A DNA stretch of 64,000 bases, taken from Dongia_A sp035695765 (GTDB lineage: Bacteria; Pseudomonadota; Alphaproteobacteria; Dongiales; Dongiaceae). The notes beneath the pieces were generated by a model. It ran no database searches and was not told where the DNA came from. It was given only the letters and a program-made list of their open reading frames with translations. Below are positions 26,333 to 33,071 of this stretch, one piece after another. The stretch is from NCBI GenBank assembly GCA_035695765.1, contig DASRRI010000078.1, forward strand, positions 1 to 64,000, in the 5' to 3' direction. A program made the translations under genes and the position numbers. How positions within the stretch are numbered: position 1 is the first letter of the stretch; each line of letters begins with the position of its first letter.

Positions 26333-26875
26333 ATGGTGCCATCATCACACCGCCACTGGATCGCAGTCGCCAGCGCCGAGCATGTGGCGAACGGCGTCGC
26401 ACTCGGCATCATGCAGGTTTGCCACGGCAAGGGCGGTCCGCTGCGGCGGATCAGGCCCGGAGACCGCATCATCTATTATTCGCCGACCGGCACGTTCCGC
26501 GGTGCGGACCGGCTGCAGCACTTCACGGCCTTGGGGATCGTGCGCAGCGGCGAACCCTATCAAGTGCGGATGAGCGAGGATTTCCACCTTTATCGGCGCG
26601 ATGTCGATTACTTGCCCGCGCGTCCCGCTTCCATCCTGCCTCTACTGGCTCAGCTGGAATTCGCGCACGGCAATTGGGGCTGGAAACTGCGCCTGGGGCT
26701 GATAGAGATTACGCCGGAAGACAGCGCACGCATTGCCGAGGCAATGAACGTGGCGCTGCCGGATCCAGCGAAGGAGCCAGCCGATGGCGACATCCGATCG
26801 TCCGCCCGATTGCCCCCCCGATTGCCCGCCCGATTGCCCGATGTGCCGCGGCGCAGCGGCCGACGAAGAGCTTGA
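26333..26875 (+). CDS. EVE domain-containing protein
   Basis: The 180-residue product has an EVE domain over about residues 6-145: HWIAVASAEHVANGVALGIMQVCHGKGGPL, PGDRIIYYSPTG and the C-terminal GNWGWKLRLGLIEI. EVE domains resemble YTH and PUA folds and bind modified bases or RNA. GGGAGGGAG lies just upstream of the ATG. The last 30 residues are read across the start of the HIT gene and a 12-bp repeat (LPPRLPARLPD), so the original stop may have been lost. The two genes overlap by 92 bases. Confidence 0.8.
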   Translation: MVPSSHRHWIAVASAEHVANGVALGIMQVCHGKGGPLRRIRPGDRIIYYSPTGTFRGADRLQHFTALGIVRSGEPYQVRMSEDFHLYRRDVDYLPARPASILPLLAQLEFAHGNWGWKLRLGLIEITPEDSARIAEAMNVALPDPAKEPADGDIRSSARLPPRLPARLPDVPRRSGRRRA

Positions 26876-27296
26876 GCGCATCGAGGTTTGGGAGGATGCG
26901 TATTGGCGCCTCACCGTCAGCCTGGCGGCAGAGGTGCCCGGCTTCGCCTATCTCGAGCCCAAGCGCCACATCGGTTTCATCACCGATCTCGACGGCGTGG
27001 AGGCAGCAACCTTCGGCGCCGTTCTGGCCGCGAGCACGCGGGCGTTGAAGGCAGAGACGGGGGTGGGGATCGTCTATGCCTATATCTTCGGCGATGGCGT
27101 GCCGCATCTGCACGTGCATCTGGCACCGCACCGGCCTGGCGACGCGCTGAACGATCAGATGATCCGCGGCGAAATTGTCGAGGAGAAGCTGCCGAGCGGG
27201 ATGACCCGGATCACCAGCCGCGACTTTCCCGCGCTGCCACGCGAGCAACTGCTTGACGTTGCGGAGAGGGTTCGGCGCCGCATGGCAGAGAGGTGA
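26784..27296 (+). CDS. HIT family protein
   Basis: The 170-residue protein carries the histidine triad HLHVHLAPH near residue 110, the active site of HIT nucleotidyl hydrolases and transferases. GAAGGAG lies 8 bases before the ATG. The N-terminus contains PPDC three times, encoded by the 12-bp repeat, ending in PMC, which could form a Cys-rich metal site. It overlaps the EVE gene by 92 bases and is probably translationally coupled to it. Confidence 0.82.
   Translation: MATSDRPPDCPPDCPPDCPMCRGAAADEELERIEVWEDAYWRLTVSLAAEVPGFAYLEPKRHIGFITDLDGVEAATFGAVLAASTRALKAETGVGIVYAYIFGDGVPHLHVHLAPHRPGDALNDQMIRGEIVEEKLPSGMTRITSRDFPALPREQLLDVAERVRRRMAER
26802..26839 (+). repeat. Three copies of a 12-bp tandem repeat in the EVE/HIT overlap
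   Basis: CGATTGC recurs at 26807, 26819 and 26831 with a 12-bp period (unit approximately CCCGATTGCCCG). It is translated in two frames: PPDC repeats in HIT and LPPR/LPAR in EVE. Confidence 0.85.
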
Positions 27297-27467
27297 AAGG
27301 CGGGAAGGCCCGTGGCAAACGCCGTCACCTCTGTTGGACGGTGACGGAGCGGCAGCATGGGGGGAGGGACCGGCTGCCGCTCAGATCGCTTAGTCAGCGT
27401 GTTCGCCACGGGCCGGCGGCAGACCCTGCTGGCCGAGCCCGCCGCCATACAAAGTTCAAGTCAGAGC

Positions 27468-27641
27468 TCAGGGCCCGAAAGCCCCGCCGCGCCAGCCGAA
27501 GAACAGGCTGACCACGAACAGCACCAGGAAGATGAAGAACAACACCTGCGCGATGCTCGATGCAGTCGCCGCGATGCCACCGAAACCAAAGATGCCGGCG
27601 ATGATCGCAACGACCAGGAATAGCAGCGCCCAATACAACAT
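27468..27641 (-). CDS. DUF1328 (YtjA-type) small membrane protein
   Basis: The start is the ATG at 27641 with GGAGG 7 bases upstream and gives 57 residues. It begins MLYWALLFLVVAIIAGIFGFGG, has two hydrophobic helices, and ends in FFGWRGGAFGP, the standard DUF1328 pattern. These proteins are often stress-induced but their role is unknown. An EcfG-like promoter lies at 27710-27735, about 70 bases before the start. Confidence 0.9.
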   Translation of the reverse strand: MLYWALLFLVVAIIAGIFGFGGIAATASSIAQVLFFIFLVLFVVSLFFGWRGGAFGP

Positions 27642-27709
27642 GATGGACCTCCGTCCCGGATCCCGCACTTCATCTGCCTCACGGGCGATTCAGTGCGGCT
27701 TACTCAGTG

Positions 27710-27735
27710 AACGGCTGCCGCCAGCAGAGGGTTCC
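27710..27735 (-). promoter_or_regulatory. EcfG-type stress promoter for the DUF1328 gene
   Basis: On the minus strand GGAAC (27735-27731) is followed after 17 bases by CGTT (27713-27710). This is an exact match to the GGAAC-N16/17-CGTT consensus of alphaproteobacterial general-stress promoters. Confidence 0.6.
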
Positions 27736-27738
27736 CGG

Positions 27739-28611
27739 TTAATGGCGGCTGGTGGAGCGGCCCTTTTGTTCACTTCTGGCGGGTGCCGCCAGCTCGGCCT
27801 TGCCTTCGCGATAGCGCAGCGGGATCGCGGCCTCGGCGGTCAAGACCCGGAACGTCAGGCTTTCCTGCAGGTAGAGGCGCACGATCTCGGCGGTGTGGCT
27901 GAGATAGCCGATGGACAGATCCTCGCCCACCGTCAGTTCGAAATCCCCGCCCCGCATGGAGAGGACGATGGCGCCTTGGATGCCCGGGGTCCAGACGACC
28001 GGTCCGTTCAGCAGCCGCTTCACATGGTCATAGACGCGGTAGCCTGCCCCCGCGGTCGTTTCCGTCAGCCCGGTGTAGCAACGCGGGCCCAGCGCAATGC
28101 CATAGGGACCGGCGATGCCGGTATTGCGCAGCTTGCTCAACGCCTCCGCAACGACCTCGGGATAGCGCGCGTAATCATCCGTCAGGCTGAGCGCGCTGCC
28201 GTGCGCGGCATCGAGGATGCCGGTGATCCGCCCCGCCTCATATCCGTTGAAGACCGCCTCATTCTCCGCGATCGCGATGGCCCGCGCCGCTTCGGTGACA
28301 GGCCTTAGGTCGAGATCGCGTCCGCCGCGATTGACGATCTCCAGCTCGCGGCGCGACAGTTCGAACGGCGCGCGCAGCTCGATCAGCGTCTGCACGCGGC
28401 GCCGGCGCGCTTCGATTCCGGCGCGCAGCTCGTTCTCGACCTTCTCGACGCGGCCGATATTGATGCTGGATGCTTCCCAGCCATGCGGGCCGGAGAAATC
28501 CACCAGCCGGCGCGCCGCCAGATTCATCTTCAGCGTCTGCTTGGCTTCGTCGTCGATCGCCTTCCACTCGGCATCGGAAAGCGGTGCCAGCGCGCGCAGC
28601 AGGTGGTTCAT
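27739..28611 (-). CDS. Encapsulin nanocompartment shell protein (family 1)
   Basis: The ATG at 28611 gives 290 residues. The protein follows the Thermotoga encapsulin pattern throughout: HLLRALAPLSDAEWKAIDDEA, LVDFSGPHGWEASSINIGRVE, ELRAPFELSRRELEIVNRGG, GIAGPYGIALGPRCYTGL, and the C-terminal RGGDFELTVGEDLSIGYLSH...VRLYLQESLTFRVL. These HK97-fold subunits self-assemble into icosahedral shells. About 25 residues after PLRY form a charged C-terminal tail. It overlaps the cargo gene by four bases (ATGA), with GAGGT ahead of the start, so the two are translationally coupled. Confidence 0.93.
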   Translation of the reverse strand: MNHLLRALAPLSDAEWKAIDDEAKQTLKMNLAARRLVDFSGPHGWEASSINIGRVEKVENELRAGIEARRRRVQTLIELRAPFELSRRELEIVNRGGRDLDLRPVTEAARAIAIAENEAVFNGYEAGRITGILDAAHGSALSLTDDYARYPEVVAEALSKLRNTGIAGPYGIALGPRCYTGLTETTAGAGYRVYDHVKRLLNGPVVWTPGIQGAIVLSMRGGDFELTVGEDLSIGYLSHTAEIVRLYLQESLTFRVLTAEAAIPLRYREGKAELAAPARSEQKGRSTSRH

Positions 28612-28982
28612 GGCGCCACCTCGTCGGTCCGCAAGTCGCCGATGCCCAGGCATCCATCGCTCGCACTCGCCGGCCCAGCGCCTTCCGCTTCGGCTTCCGC
28701 CGCCGTTATGTCGCCCTCCTTGAACAGGTACGCGCGCAGCTGCTGATCAAAGACCGGATCCTGGCGCCGCAGCCATTCCAGGACCATGGCCGCATGCTCT
28801 TTCTCTTCGTCGCGGTTGTGGCGCAGGACCGCCTTCAGGGCCTCGTCGGTGGCCGCGTCGACCCGCTGGTCATACCAGTCGATCGCCTCCAGTTCCTCCA
28901 TCAGCGACACTGTGGCGCGGTGGCGGTCGATGGTCGCAGATGACAGTTTTTCGGCAGCTTCGTGCAGGGTTTCACTCGACAT
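28608..28982 (-). CDS. Encapsulated ferritin-like protein (EncFtn cargo)
   Basis: The 124-residue protein has the two-helix EncFtn core with metal ligands in LEAIDWYDQR (Glu32) and NRDEEKEH (Glu60, His63). After a variable linker (about 91-108) comes DGCLGIGDLR at residues 109-118, which has the form of an encapsulin cargo-loading peptide (G-x-L-G-I-G-x-L-R). In this family the protein forms a ring with ferroxidase centres and delivers iron into the shell. Its neighbour downstream is the shell gene. The divergent gene is superoxide dismutase. An EcfG-like box lies about 70 bases upstream. Confidence 0.93.
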   Translation of the reverse strand: MSSETLHEAAEKLSSATIDRHRATVSLMEELEAIDWYDQRVDAATDEALKAVLRHNRDEEKEHAAMVLEWLRRQDPVFDQQLRAYLFKEGDITAAEAEAEGAGPASASDGCLGIGDLRTDEVAP

Positions 28983-29049
28983 TGGGGGGAATCCCTCTGG
29001 CTGGCAGCGGCGCTCGTTCCCGCGGCGCTAGCGCGGGTTGCCAACCTTA

Positions 29050-29074
29050 AACGCCCCAGGAATGCCCTGGTTCC
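29050..29074 (-). promoter_or_regulatory. EcfG-type stress promoter for the encapsulin operon
   Basis: On the minus strand GGAAC (29074-29070) is followed after exactly 16 bases by CGTT (29053-29050). It matches the general-stress consensus fully and points to encFtn-encapsulin. Confidence 0.62.
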
Positions 29075-29080
29075 GCCGCT

Positions 29081-29106
29081 GGAACGGGTTTTGACACCGG
29101 CTGTTT
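29081..29106 (+). promoter_or_regulatory. EcfG-type stress promoter for superoxide dismutase
   Basis: GGAAC (29081-29085), 16 bases, then TGTTT (29102-29106). One base differs from the CGTT consensus. It lies six bases from the divergent encapsulin promoter and about 80 bases upstream of the sod start. Confidence 0.5.
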
Positions 29107-29184
29107 CCGAGTCGGCACCGGGCGCCTGTTTGCTGTCCGGCATTCGGGACCCATTCTCAAAACCTGTTTTGTTGGTGATATGCC

Positions 29185-29949
29185 ATGGCCTTTACGCTTC
29201 CAAAACTGCCTTACGATTTCGACGCCCTCAGCCCGCACATGTCGGCGGACACGCTCAAGTTCCACCACGACAAGCATCACAAGACCTATGTGGACAAGCT
29301 CAACAAGGCGATCGAAGGGACGCCCTATGCCGAACTGTCGCTGGGCGAGATCATCCAGAAGAGCTGGCGGAAGGATTGGGGCGTCTTCAACAATGCGGGC
29401 CAGCATTGGAACCACTCCTTCTTCTGGCACTGCCTCTCGGCCGACGGCGGCGGTGAGCCGACCGGCGAGCTGAAGCGGCAGATCGATAAGGATTTCGGCG
29501 GCTTCTCCCAGTTCCAGAAGGAATTCGCCGAGGCGGCTGCCAACCAGTTCGGCAGCGGCTGGGTTTGGCTCGTGCTTGATGGCGGCAAATTGAAAGTCAT
29601 GACCACCGCGAACGCGGAGCTGCCCATGCTGCATGGGCAAGAGGCGCTGCTCACCTGCGATGTGTGGGAGCACGCCTACTATCTCGACTATCAGAACGAG
29701 CGGCCGAAATTCATCGATGCGTTCCTGAAGAAGCTCACGAACTGGAAGTTCGCTGCCGAGCGGTTCGAGTTGCGCGGCGAAGGCGACGCGCTGTCGGCGC
29801 GCGGCTATCAGGCGGCGCAGCATGCCTTCGCGAAGTCAGGCGCGGCGGAAGACGGTGCGCGCCGCGCGGCGCAGGCGCTGGACACCGAGGAAGGCGCGGA
29901 GCTTGAAGAAGCCCGCCAGCGCAGCGGCAAGCGCGCGAGTCGCCGATAA
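29185..29949 (+). CDS. sodB: Fe/Mn superoxide dismutase with C-terminal extension
   Basis: The first 195 or so residues are a complete superoxide dismutase. MAFTLPKLPYDFDALSPHMS opens it, and metal ligands are His in LKFHHDKHHKTYV, His in NAGQHWNHSFFW, and Asp/His in CDVWEHAYYLDY. It removes superoxide in the cytoplasm. A further tail of about 58 residues (GDALSARGYQAAQHAFAKSG and on to a basic SGKRASRR end) follows where normal SodB stops. The tail resembles short Ala/Arg/Glu-rich regions of stress proteins and has no cargo-loading peptide that I can see. It is divergent from the encapsulin operon. Confidence 0.92.
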   Translation: MAFTLPKLPYDFDALSPHMSADTLKFHHDKHHKTYVDKLNKAIEGTPYAELSLGEIIQKSWRKDWGVFNNAGQHWNHSFFWHCLSADGGGEPTGELKRQIDKDFGGFSQFQKEFAEAAANQFGSGWVWLVLDGGKLKVMTTANAELPMLHGQEALLTCDVWEHAYYLDYQNERPKFIDAFLKKLTNWKFAAERFELRGEGDALSARGYQAAQHAFAKSGAAEDGARRAAQALDTEEGAELEEARQRSGKRASRR

Positions 29950-30062
29950 CGCGCATGAATGCACGATGAATCGCGCGGCCACATTCTCGCCATAATGTGC
30001 CTGCTGCACAGCATGTAATGCGCAGTCACGGCGAGTTGATTCGAATCTGGAACTGGCGGGGA

Positions 30063-30090
30063 AGCCTCTAGTTTCAACCTCCTAGAGGCT
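30063..30090 (+). terminator. Hairpin downstream of sodB
   Basis: AGCCTCTAG (30063-30071) pairs with CTAGAGGCT (30082-30090) across a 10-base loop. There is no U tract, so it may be a terminator helper or RNA-stability element rather than an intrinsic terminator. Confidence 0.4.
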
Positions 30091-30138
30091 CCGAGACGGG
30101 TGGGAGTCACGAACTTGTGCCTTCCCATCGCGCGGGCC

Positions 30139-30164
30139 GGAACGAAGATTGGGCCGGCGTGTTT
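30139..30164 (+). promoter_or_regulatory. EcfG-type stress promoter for the glycine-zipper lipoprotein
   Basis: GGAAC (30139-30143), 16 bases, then TGTTT (30160-30164). Spacing and -10 variant are identical to the box ahead of sodB. Confidence 0.5.
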
Positions 30165-30206
30165 TCAAGGCACGCGACACCAGGAACTGCGATGAGGAGA
30201 TTCCAG

Positions 30207-30458
30207 ATGGGCGCGATGAAGATGATGACGGTGGCGTCCGTGCTTGTGATCAGTGTCGGGTTGTCGGCCTGCGGGACGACCAAGAGTGATCGCGCCTTGA
30301 CCGGCGCGGGCCTTGGCGCAGGCGCCGGCGCGCTGGGCGGCGCGTTGGTCGGTCATCCGGTCGCCGGCGCGCTGGTCGGTGGCGCGGCTGGCGCGGCGAC
30401 CGGCGGCCTGACCGATCGCGACGATATCAATTTCGGCAAGCCGATTTGGAAGTGGTAA
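30207..30458 (+). CDS. Glycine-zipper outer-membrane lipoprotein
   Basis: From the ATG at 30207 (GAGGAG 8 bases upstream) the protein has 83 residues. A signal peptide ends in the lipobox LSAC, giving a lipidated Cys near residue 23. The mature part is dominated by a glycine zipper (GAGLGAGAGALGGALVGHPVAG, ALVGGAAGAATGG), as in OsmB and SlyB types. An ATG five codons earlier (30192) is also usable. Homologues are often osmotic or envelope-stress induced, which agrees with the EcfG-like box upstream. Confidence 0.82.
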   Translation: MGAMKMMTVASVLVISVGLSACGTTKSDRALTGAGLGAGAGALGGALVGHPVAGALVGGAAGAATGGLTDRDDINFGKPIWKW

Positions 30459-30490
30459 CTAATTTCTAGATCGCGACTTGCCGATAATAG

Positions 30491-30529
30491 CGGCTGCCCG
30501 TTTCCCCTCGACGGGCAGCCGTTTCTTTT
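30491..30529 (+). terminator. Terminator after the lipoprotein gene
   Basis: CGGCTGCCCGT (30491-30501) pairs with ACGGGCAGCCG (30511-30521), followed by TTTCTTTT. It also covers the end of the convergent dctM gene. Confidence 0.85.
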
Positions 30530-31898
30530 AGTCGCCGCCATAGACGATCCTGGGCAACCAGACGACGATATTCGGAAATATGATGCAAAGCGCGTTTCCG
30601 AGCGCCTGCAGGCACAGGAACGGCACCGCCGACTGGAAGATCATCGCCATCGAGATCTGCGGCGGGGCAACGCTCTTCAGATAGAACAGCGAGTAGCCGA
30701 AGGGCGGGCTGAGGAAAGCCATCTGCATGTTGACCATGAAGATGACGCCGTACCACAGCGGGACGTCGCCGGCGGCGACGCCGGCCAGGCCGAACACGCC
30801 GGGAAATTCCAGGCCGACCAGGATCGGCAGGAAGATGGGGACGGTCAGCAGCAGGATGCCGACCCAATCCAGGAACATGCCGAGGACGAACAGGATCACC
30901 ATCATCAGCACCAGCACGCCATAGGGCGGCAAGCCGGTGCCTAGAATCGAATCGGCAACGAAAGTCTGGCCGCCCTTCAGGATGAAGAATCCCACGAACA
31001 TCGTCGCGCCGAAGAAGATCCACATGACCATGGCGGTGGCCTTCAGCGTGGCGATGCCGGCTTCCTGGATCGTTCCCCAGGTCAGGCGGCGGTGGGCGGC
31101 GCACACGATGAATGCGCCGAAGGTGCCGATGCCGGCTGCTTCAACCGGCGTTGCCACCCCCAAGAAGATGACACCGAGAACCAGCAGGATGAGCAGGATC
31201 GGCAGGATCGTCTGGCGCAGCAGGCGGATCTTTTCCCGGAAATTGACCCGCTCTTCCACCGGCAGCGGCGGTCCCAGCGTCGGATCGAGATAGCAGCGCA
31301 CCGTCACGTAGAGCACGTATAGCCCGGACAGCATGAGACCGGGGAATACGGCCCCGACCAGCAGCTCGCCCAGAGACTGCTGCGCGACCACGGCATAAAC
31401 GATGGCCATGACAGAGGGCGGAATGAGGATGCCGAGCGTGCCGCCCGCGAGCAGCGATCCACAGGCGAGCCTCGGGTCGTATTTGCGCTTCAGCATCGCG
31501 GGCAACGCGATCATGCCCATCGTTACCTCGGTCGCGCCGACCACGCCCACCATCGCGGCCAGCAGCGTGCAGGAGATGACGGTGGCGGATGCAAGCCCGC
31601 CCTTGACGCCGCCCAGCCATTTGTAGACGACGTCGAACAGCTCCTCGATGACCCCAGCCTTTTCGAGGATCGCCGCCATGAAGATGAAGAGCGGCACCGC
31701 CGAGAGCTGATAATCCGTCATGAAGGGGAAGACGCGCGACGGCAGCATGTTCAGCATCGCCACGTCGCCGAACAGGAACAGGAACAGGACGGCGAGGCTG
31801 CCCGTGCAGAAGGCCATCGGAAGGCCAAGCATGAGCAGGATTCCGAGGCCACCGAACATCAGCAGGCTCAGCCAGAGGATGGGGAGATCGAGGCCCAT
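30528..31898 (-). CDS. dctM: TRAP transporter large permease subunit (DctM)
   Basis: The protein has 456 residues, the usual length, with about twelve hydrophobic segments. GLPMAFCTGSLAVLFLFLFG, ASATVISCTLLAAMVGVVGATEVTMGMIALPAML and LLAGGTLGILIPPSVMAIVYAVVA are family hallmarks. DctM is the sodium-coupled membrane channel of TRAP uptake systems. The start is 4 bases after the dctQ stop. Substrate follows the binding protein: probably an organic or alpha-keto acid. Confidence 0.93.
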   Translation of the reverse strand: MGLDLPILWLSLLMFGGLGILLMLGLPMAFCTGSLAVLFLFLFGDVAMLNMLPSRVFPFMTDYQLSAVPLFIFMAAILEKAGVIEELFDVVYKWLGGVKGGLASATVISCTLLAAMVGVVGATEVTMGMIALPAMLKRKYDPRLACGSLLAGGTLGILIPPSVMAIVYAVVAQQSLGELLVGAVFPGLMLSGLYVLYVTVRCYLDPTLGPPLPVEERVNFREKIRLLRQTILPILLILLVLGVIFLGVATPVEAAGIGTFGAFIVCAAHRRLTWGTIQEAGIATLKATAMVMWIFFGATMFVGFFILKGGQTFVADSILGTGLPPYGVLVLMMVILFVLGMFLDWVGILLLTVPIFLPILVGLEFPGVFGLAGVAAGDVPLWYGVIFMVNMQMAFLSPPFGYSLFYLKSVAPPQISMAMIFQSAVPFLCLQALGNALCIIFPNIVVWLPRIVYGGD

Positions 31899-31901
31899 TG
31901 G

Positions 31902-33008
31902 TCAGCCCGCCTTCTGGAAAACGATTTTGATGTCGCGCACCAGCCGGGAAATGCCCTGCAGCAGCAGCAAGGCGGCGCCGATCGGGATCGTCAGCTTCAC
32001 CGGCCAGTACTGGATCCCCCATTCGGTGAAGGAGCTTTCGCGCAACGAGACCGCATCGGCGGCGAAACGCCAGCCGCTATAAAGCATCACTCCGGCGAAC
32101 AGGAAGAAAAAGAACGACGTGATGAGGTCGCAGATGGCACGGCCGCGCACGGAGAACTTGTTGTAGATGATGTCGACCCGGACATGCGTATCGTCGCGAT
32201 AGGCATAAGCCCCTGCCAGCATGTATTGCATGCCGAACATGAGGAACATGCTCTCGTGCACCCAGTTGGTCGGAGAGTTGAAGACATAGCGGCCGATGAC
32301 TTCGTAATAGTAGGCGAACACTGCCAGGACGGCCCAATAGGCGATGAACTCTCCGACCGTCCGGGACAACGTATCGATGAGGCCGATCCCTTTCACCTGT
32401 GGGGCCGGCAGCGACGCGTCGGGAATCGCCGTTTCCATCGGATGAGCGGGCAATGGGGGCGGCGGCAATGGCTCGCGCGCGCGCGTCCGACGGACCAGCC
32501 CCGGCAGCAGCAACGCATCCACCAACAGCATCAAGCCCATCACGCCCGCGGCAATCCGGGCGTACAGATCCGCGCTTCCTCTTTCGGCCTGCGCGGCAAG
32601 ATAGCCGCTCTTGGCCTGGTTGGATTCTTCTTGCGCTTTCTTCAGGTGCTCTTCGGCGTCTTCCTGCTGACGCGAAACCTCCGTCTTGGCCTTGTTGACC
32701 ATGCGCTCAGCGGATTCGTAGTCGGAGCGCGTGTGCGAAACATCCTCGCGCGCATCGCGCACATGCGCATTGGTCCAGAGAATGATGAGGAAAACGGGAA
32801 TGAAGACGAACCCCCAGCCGTTCTTCAGGTAGAAGCGATGCATGCCCACGAACCCGGCAGTGACCAGGAACAGATAGGCTAGGAAGTAGGTGGGCCTGCC
32901 GTCGGGCCGGGCCGCCTGCCGGCGGACAAGATAGATCGCGATCAGCGGGAAGAGCGCGAGGATCGTCCAATAGAGCCAGTGCGGCAGGACAAATGTCAGC
33001 GACGGCAT
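31902..33008 (-). CDS. dctQ: TRAP small permease (DctQ) with N-terminal TM2 and coiled-coil extension
   Basis: The ATG at 33008 gives 368 residues, about twice the normal DctQ. The C-terminal part (about 215-368) is DctQ: EVIGRYVFNSPTNWVHESMFLMFGMQYMLAGAYA, DDTHVRVDIIY, and two further helices. Ahead of it lie a helix at 10-28, a TM2-like hairpin with FVGMHRFYLKNGWG near 50-80, a charged coiled coil (about 90-155, SAERMVNKAKTEVSRQQEDAEEHLKKAQEE), another helix near 160-180, and a Pro-rich linker. A GTG at 33041 is in frame but lies inside a hairpin. Confidence 0.85.
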   Translation of the reverse strand: MPSLTFVLPHWLYWTILALFPLIAIYLVRRQAARPDGRPTYFLAYLFLVTAGFVGMHRFYLKNGWGFVFIPVFLIILWTNAHVRDAREDVSHTRSDYESAERMVNKAKTEVSRQQEDAEEHLKKAQEESNQAKSGYLAAQAERGSADLYARIAAGVMGLMLLVDALLLPGLVRRTRAREPLPPPPLPAHPMETAIPDASLPAPQVKGIGLIDTLSRTVGEFIAYWAVLAVFAYYYEVIGRYVFNSPTNWVHESMFLMFGMQYMLAGAYAYRDDTHVRVDIIYNKFSVRGRAICDLITSFFFFLFAGVMLYSGWRFAADAVSLRESSFTEWGIQYWPVKLTIPIGAALLLLQGISRLVRDIKIVFQKAG

Positions 33009-33038
33009 CCGGGCACGTATGGTTCGATGTGAGAGGAG

Positions 33039-33062
33039 CACCCGCCCCGGTCGGGGCGGGTG
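33039..33062. other. Stable hairpin between dctP and dctQ
   Basis: CACCCGCCCC and GGGGCGGGTG form a perfect 10-bp stem with a 4-base loop, 10 bases after the dctP stop. No U tract follows. In this position it probably protects the dctP mRNA end or partly stops transcription, giving excess binding protein over permease. Confidence 0.65.
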
Positions 33063-33071
33063 CGAGTGGTG

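Noticed and set aside
26797..26840. Repeat considered as a CRISPR-like or protein-tandem element
   Set aside because: Only three 12-bp units without spacers. It is a simple tandem repeat.
29091..29118. TTGACA at 29091 as a housekeeping -35 for sodB
   Set aside because: No TATAAT-like sequence at 16-18 bases. The overlapping GGAAC-N16-TGTTT arrangement fits better.
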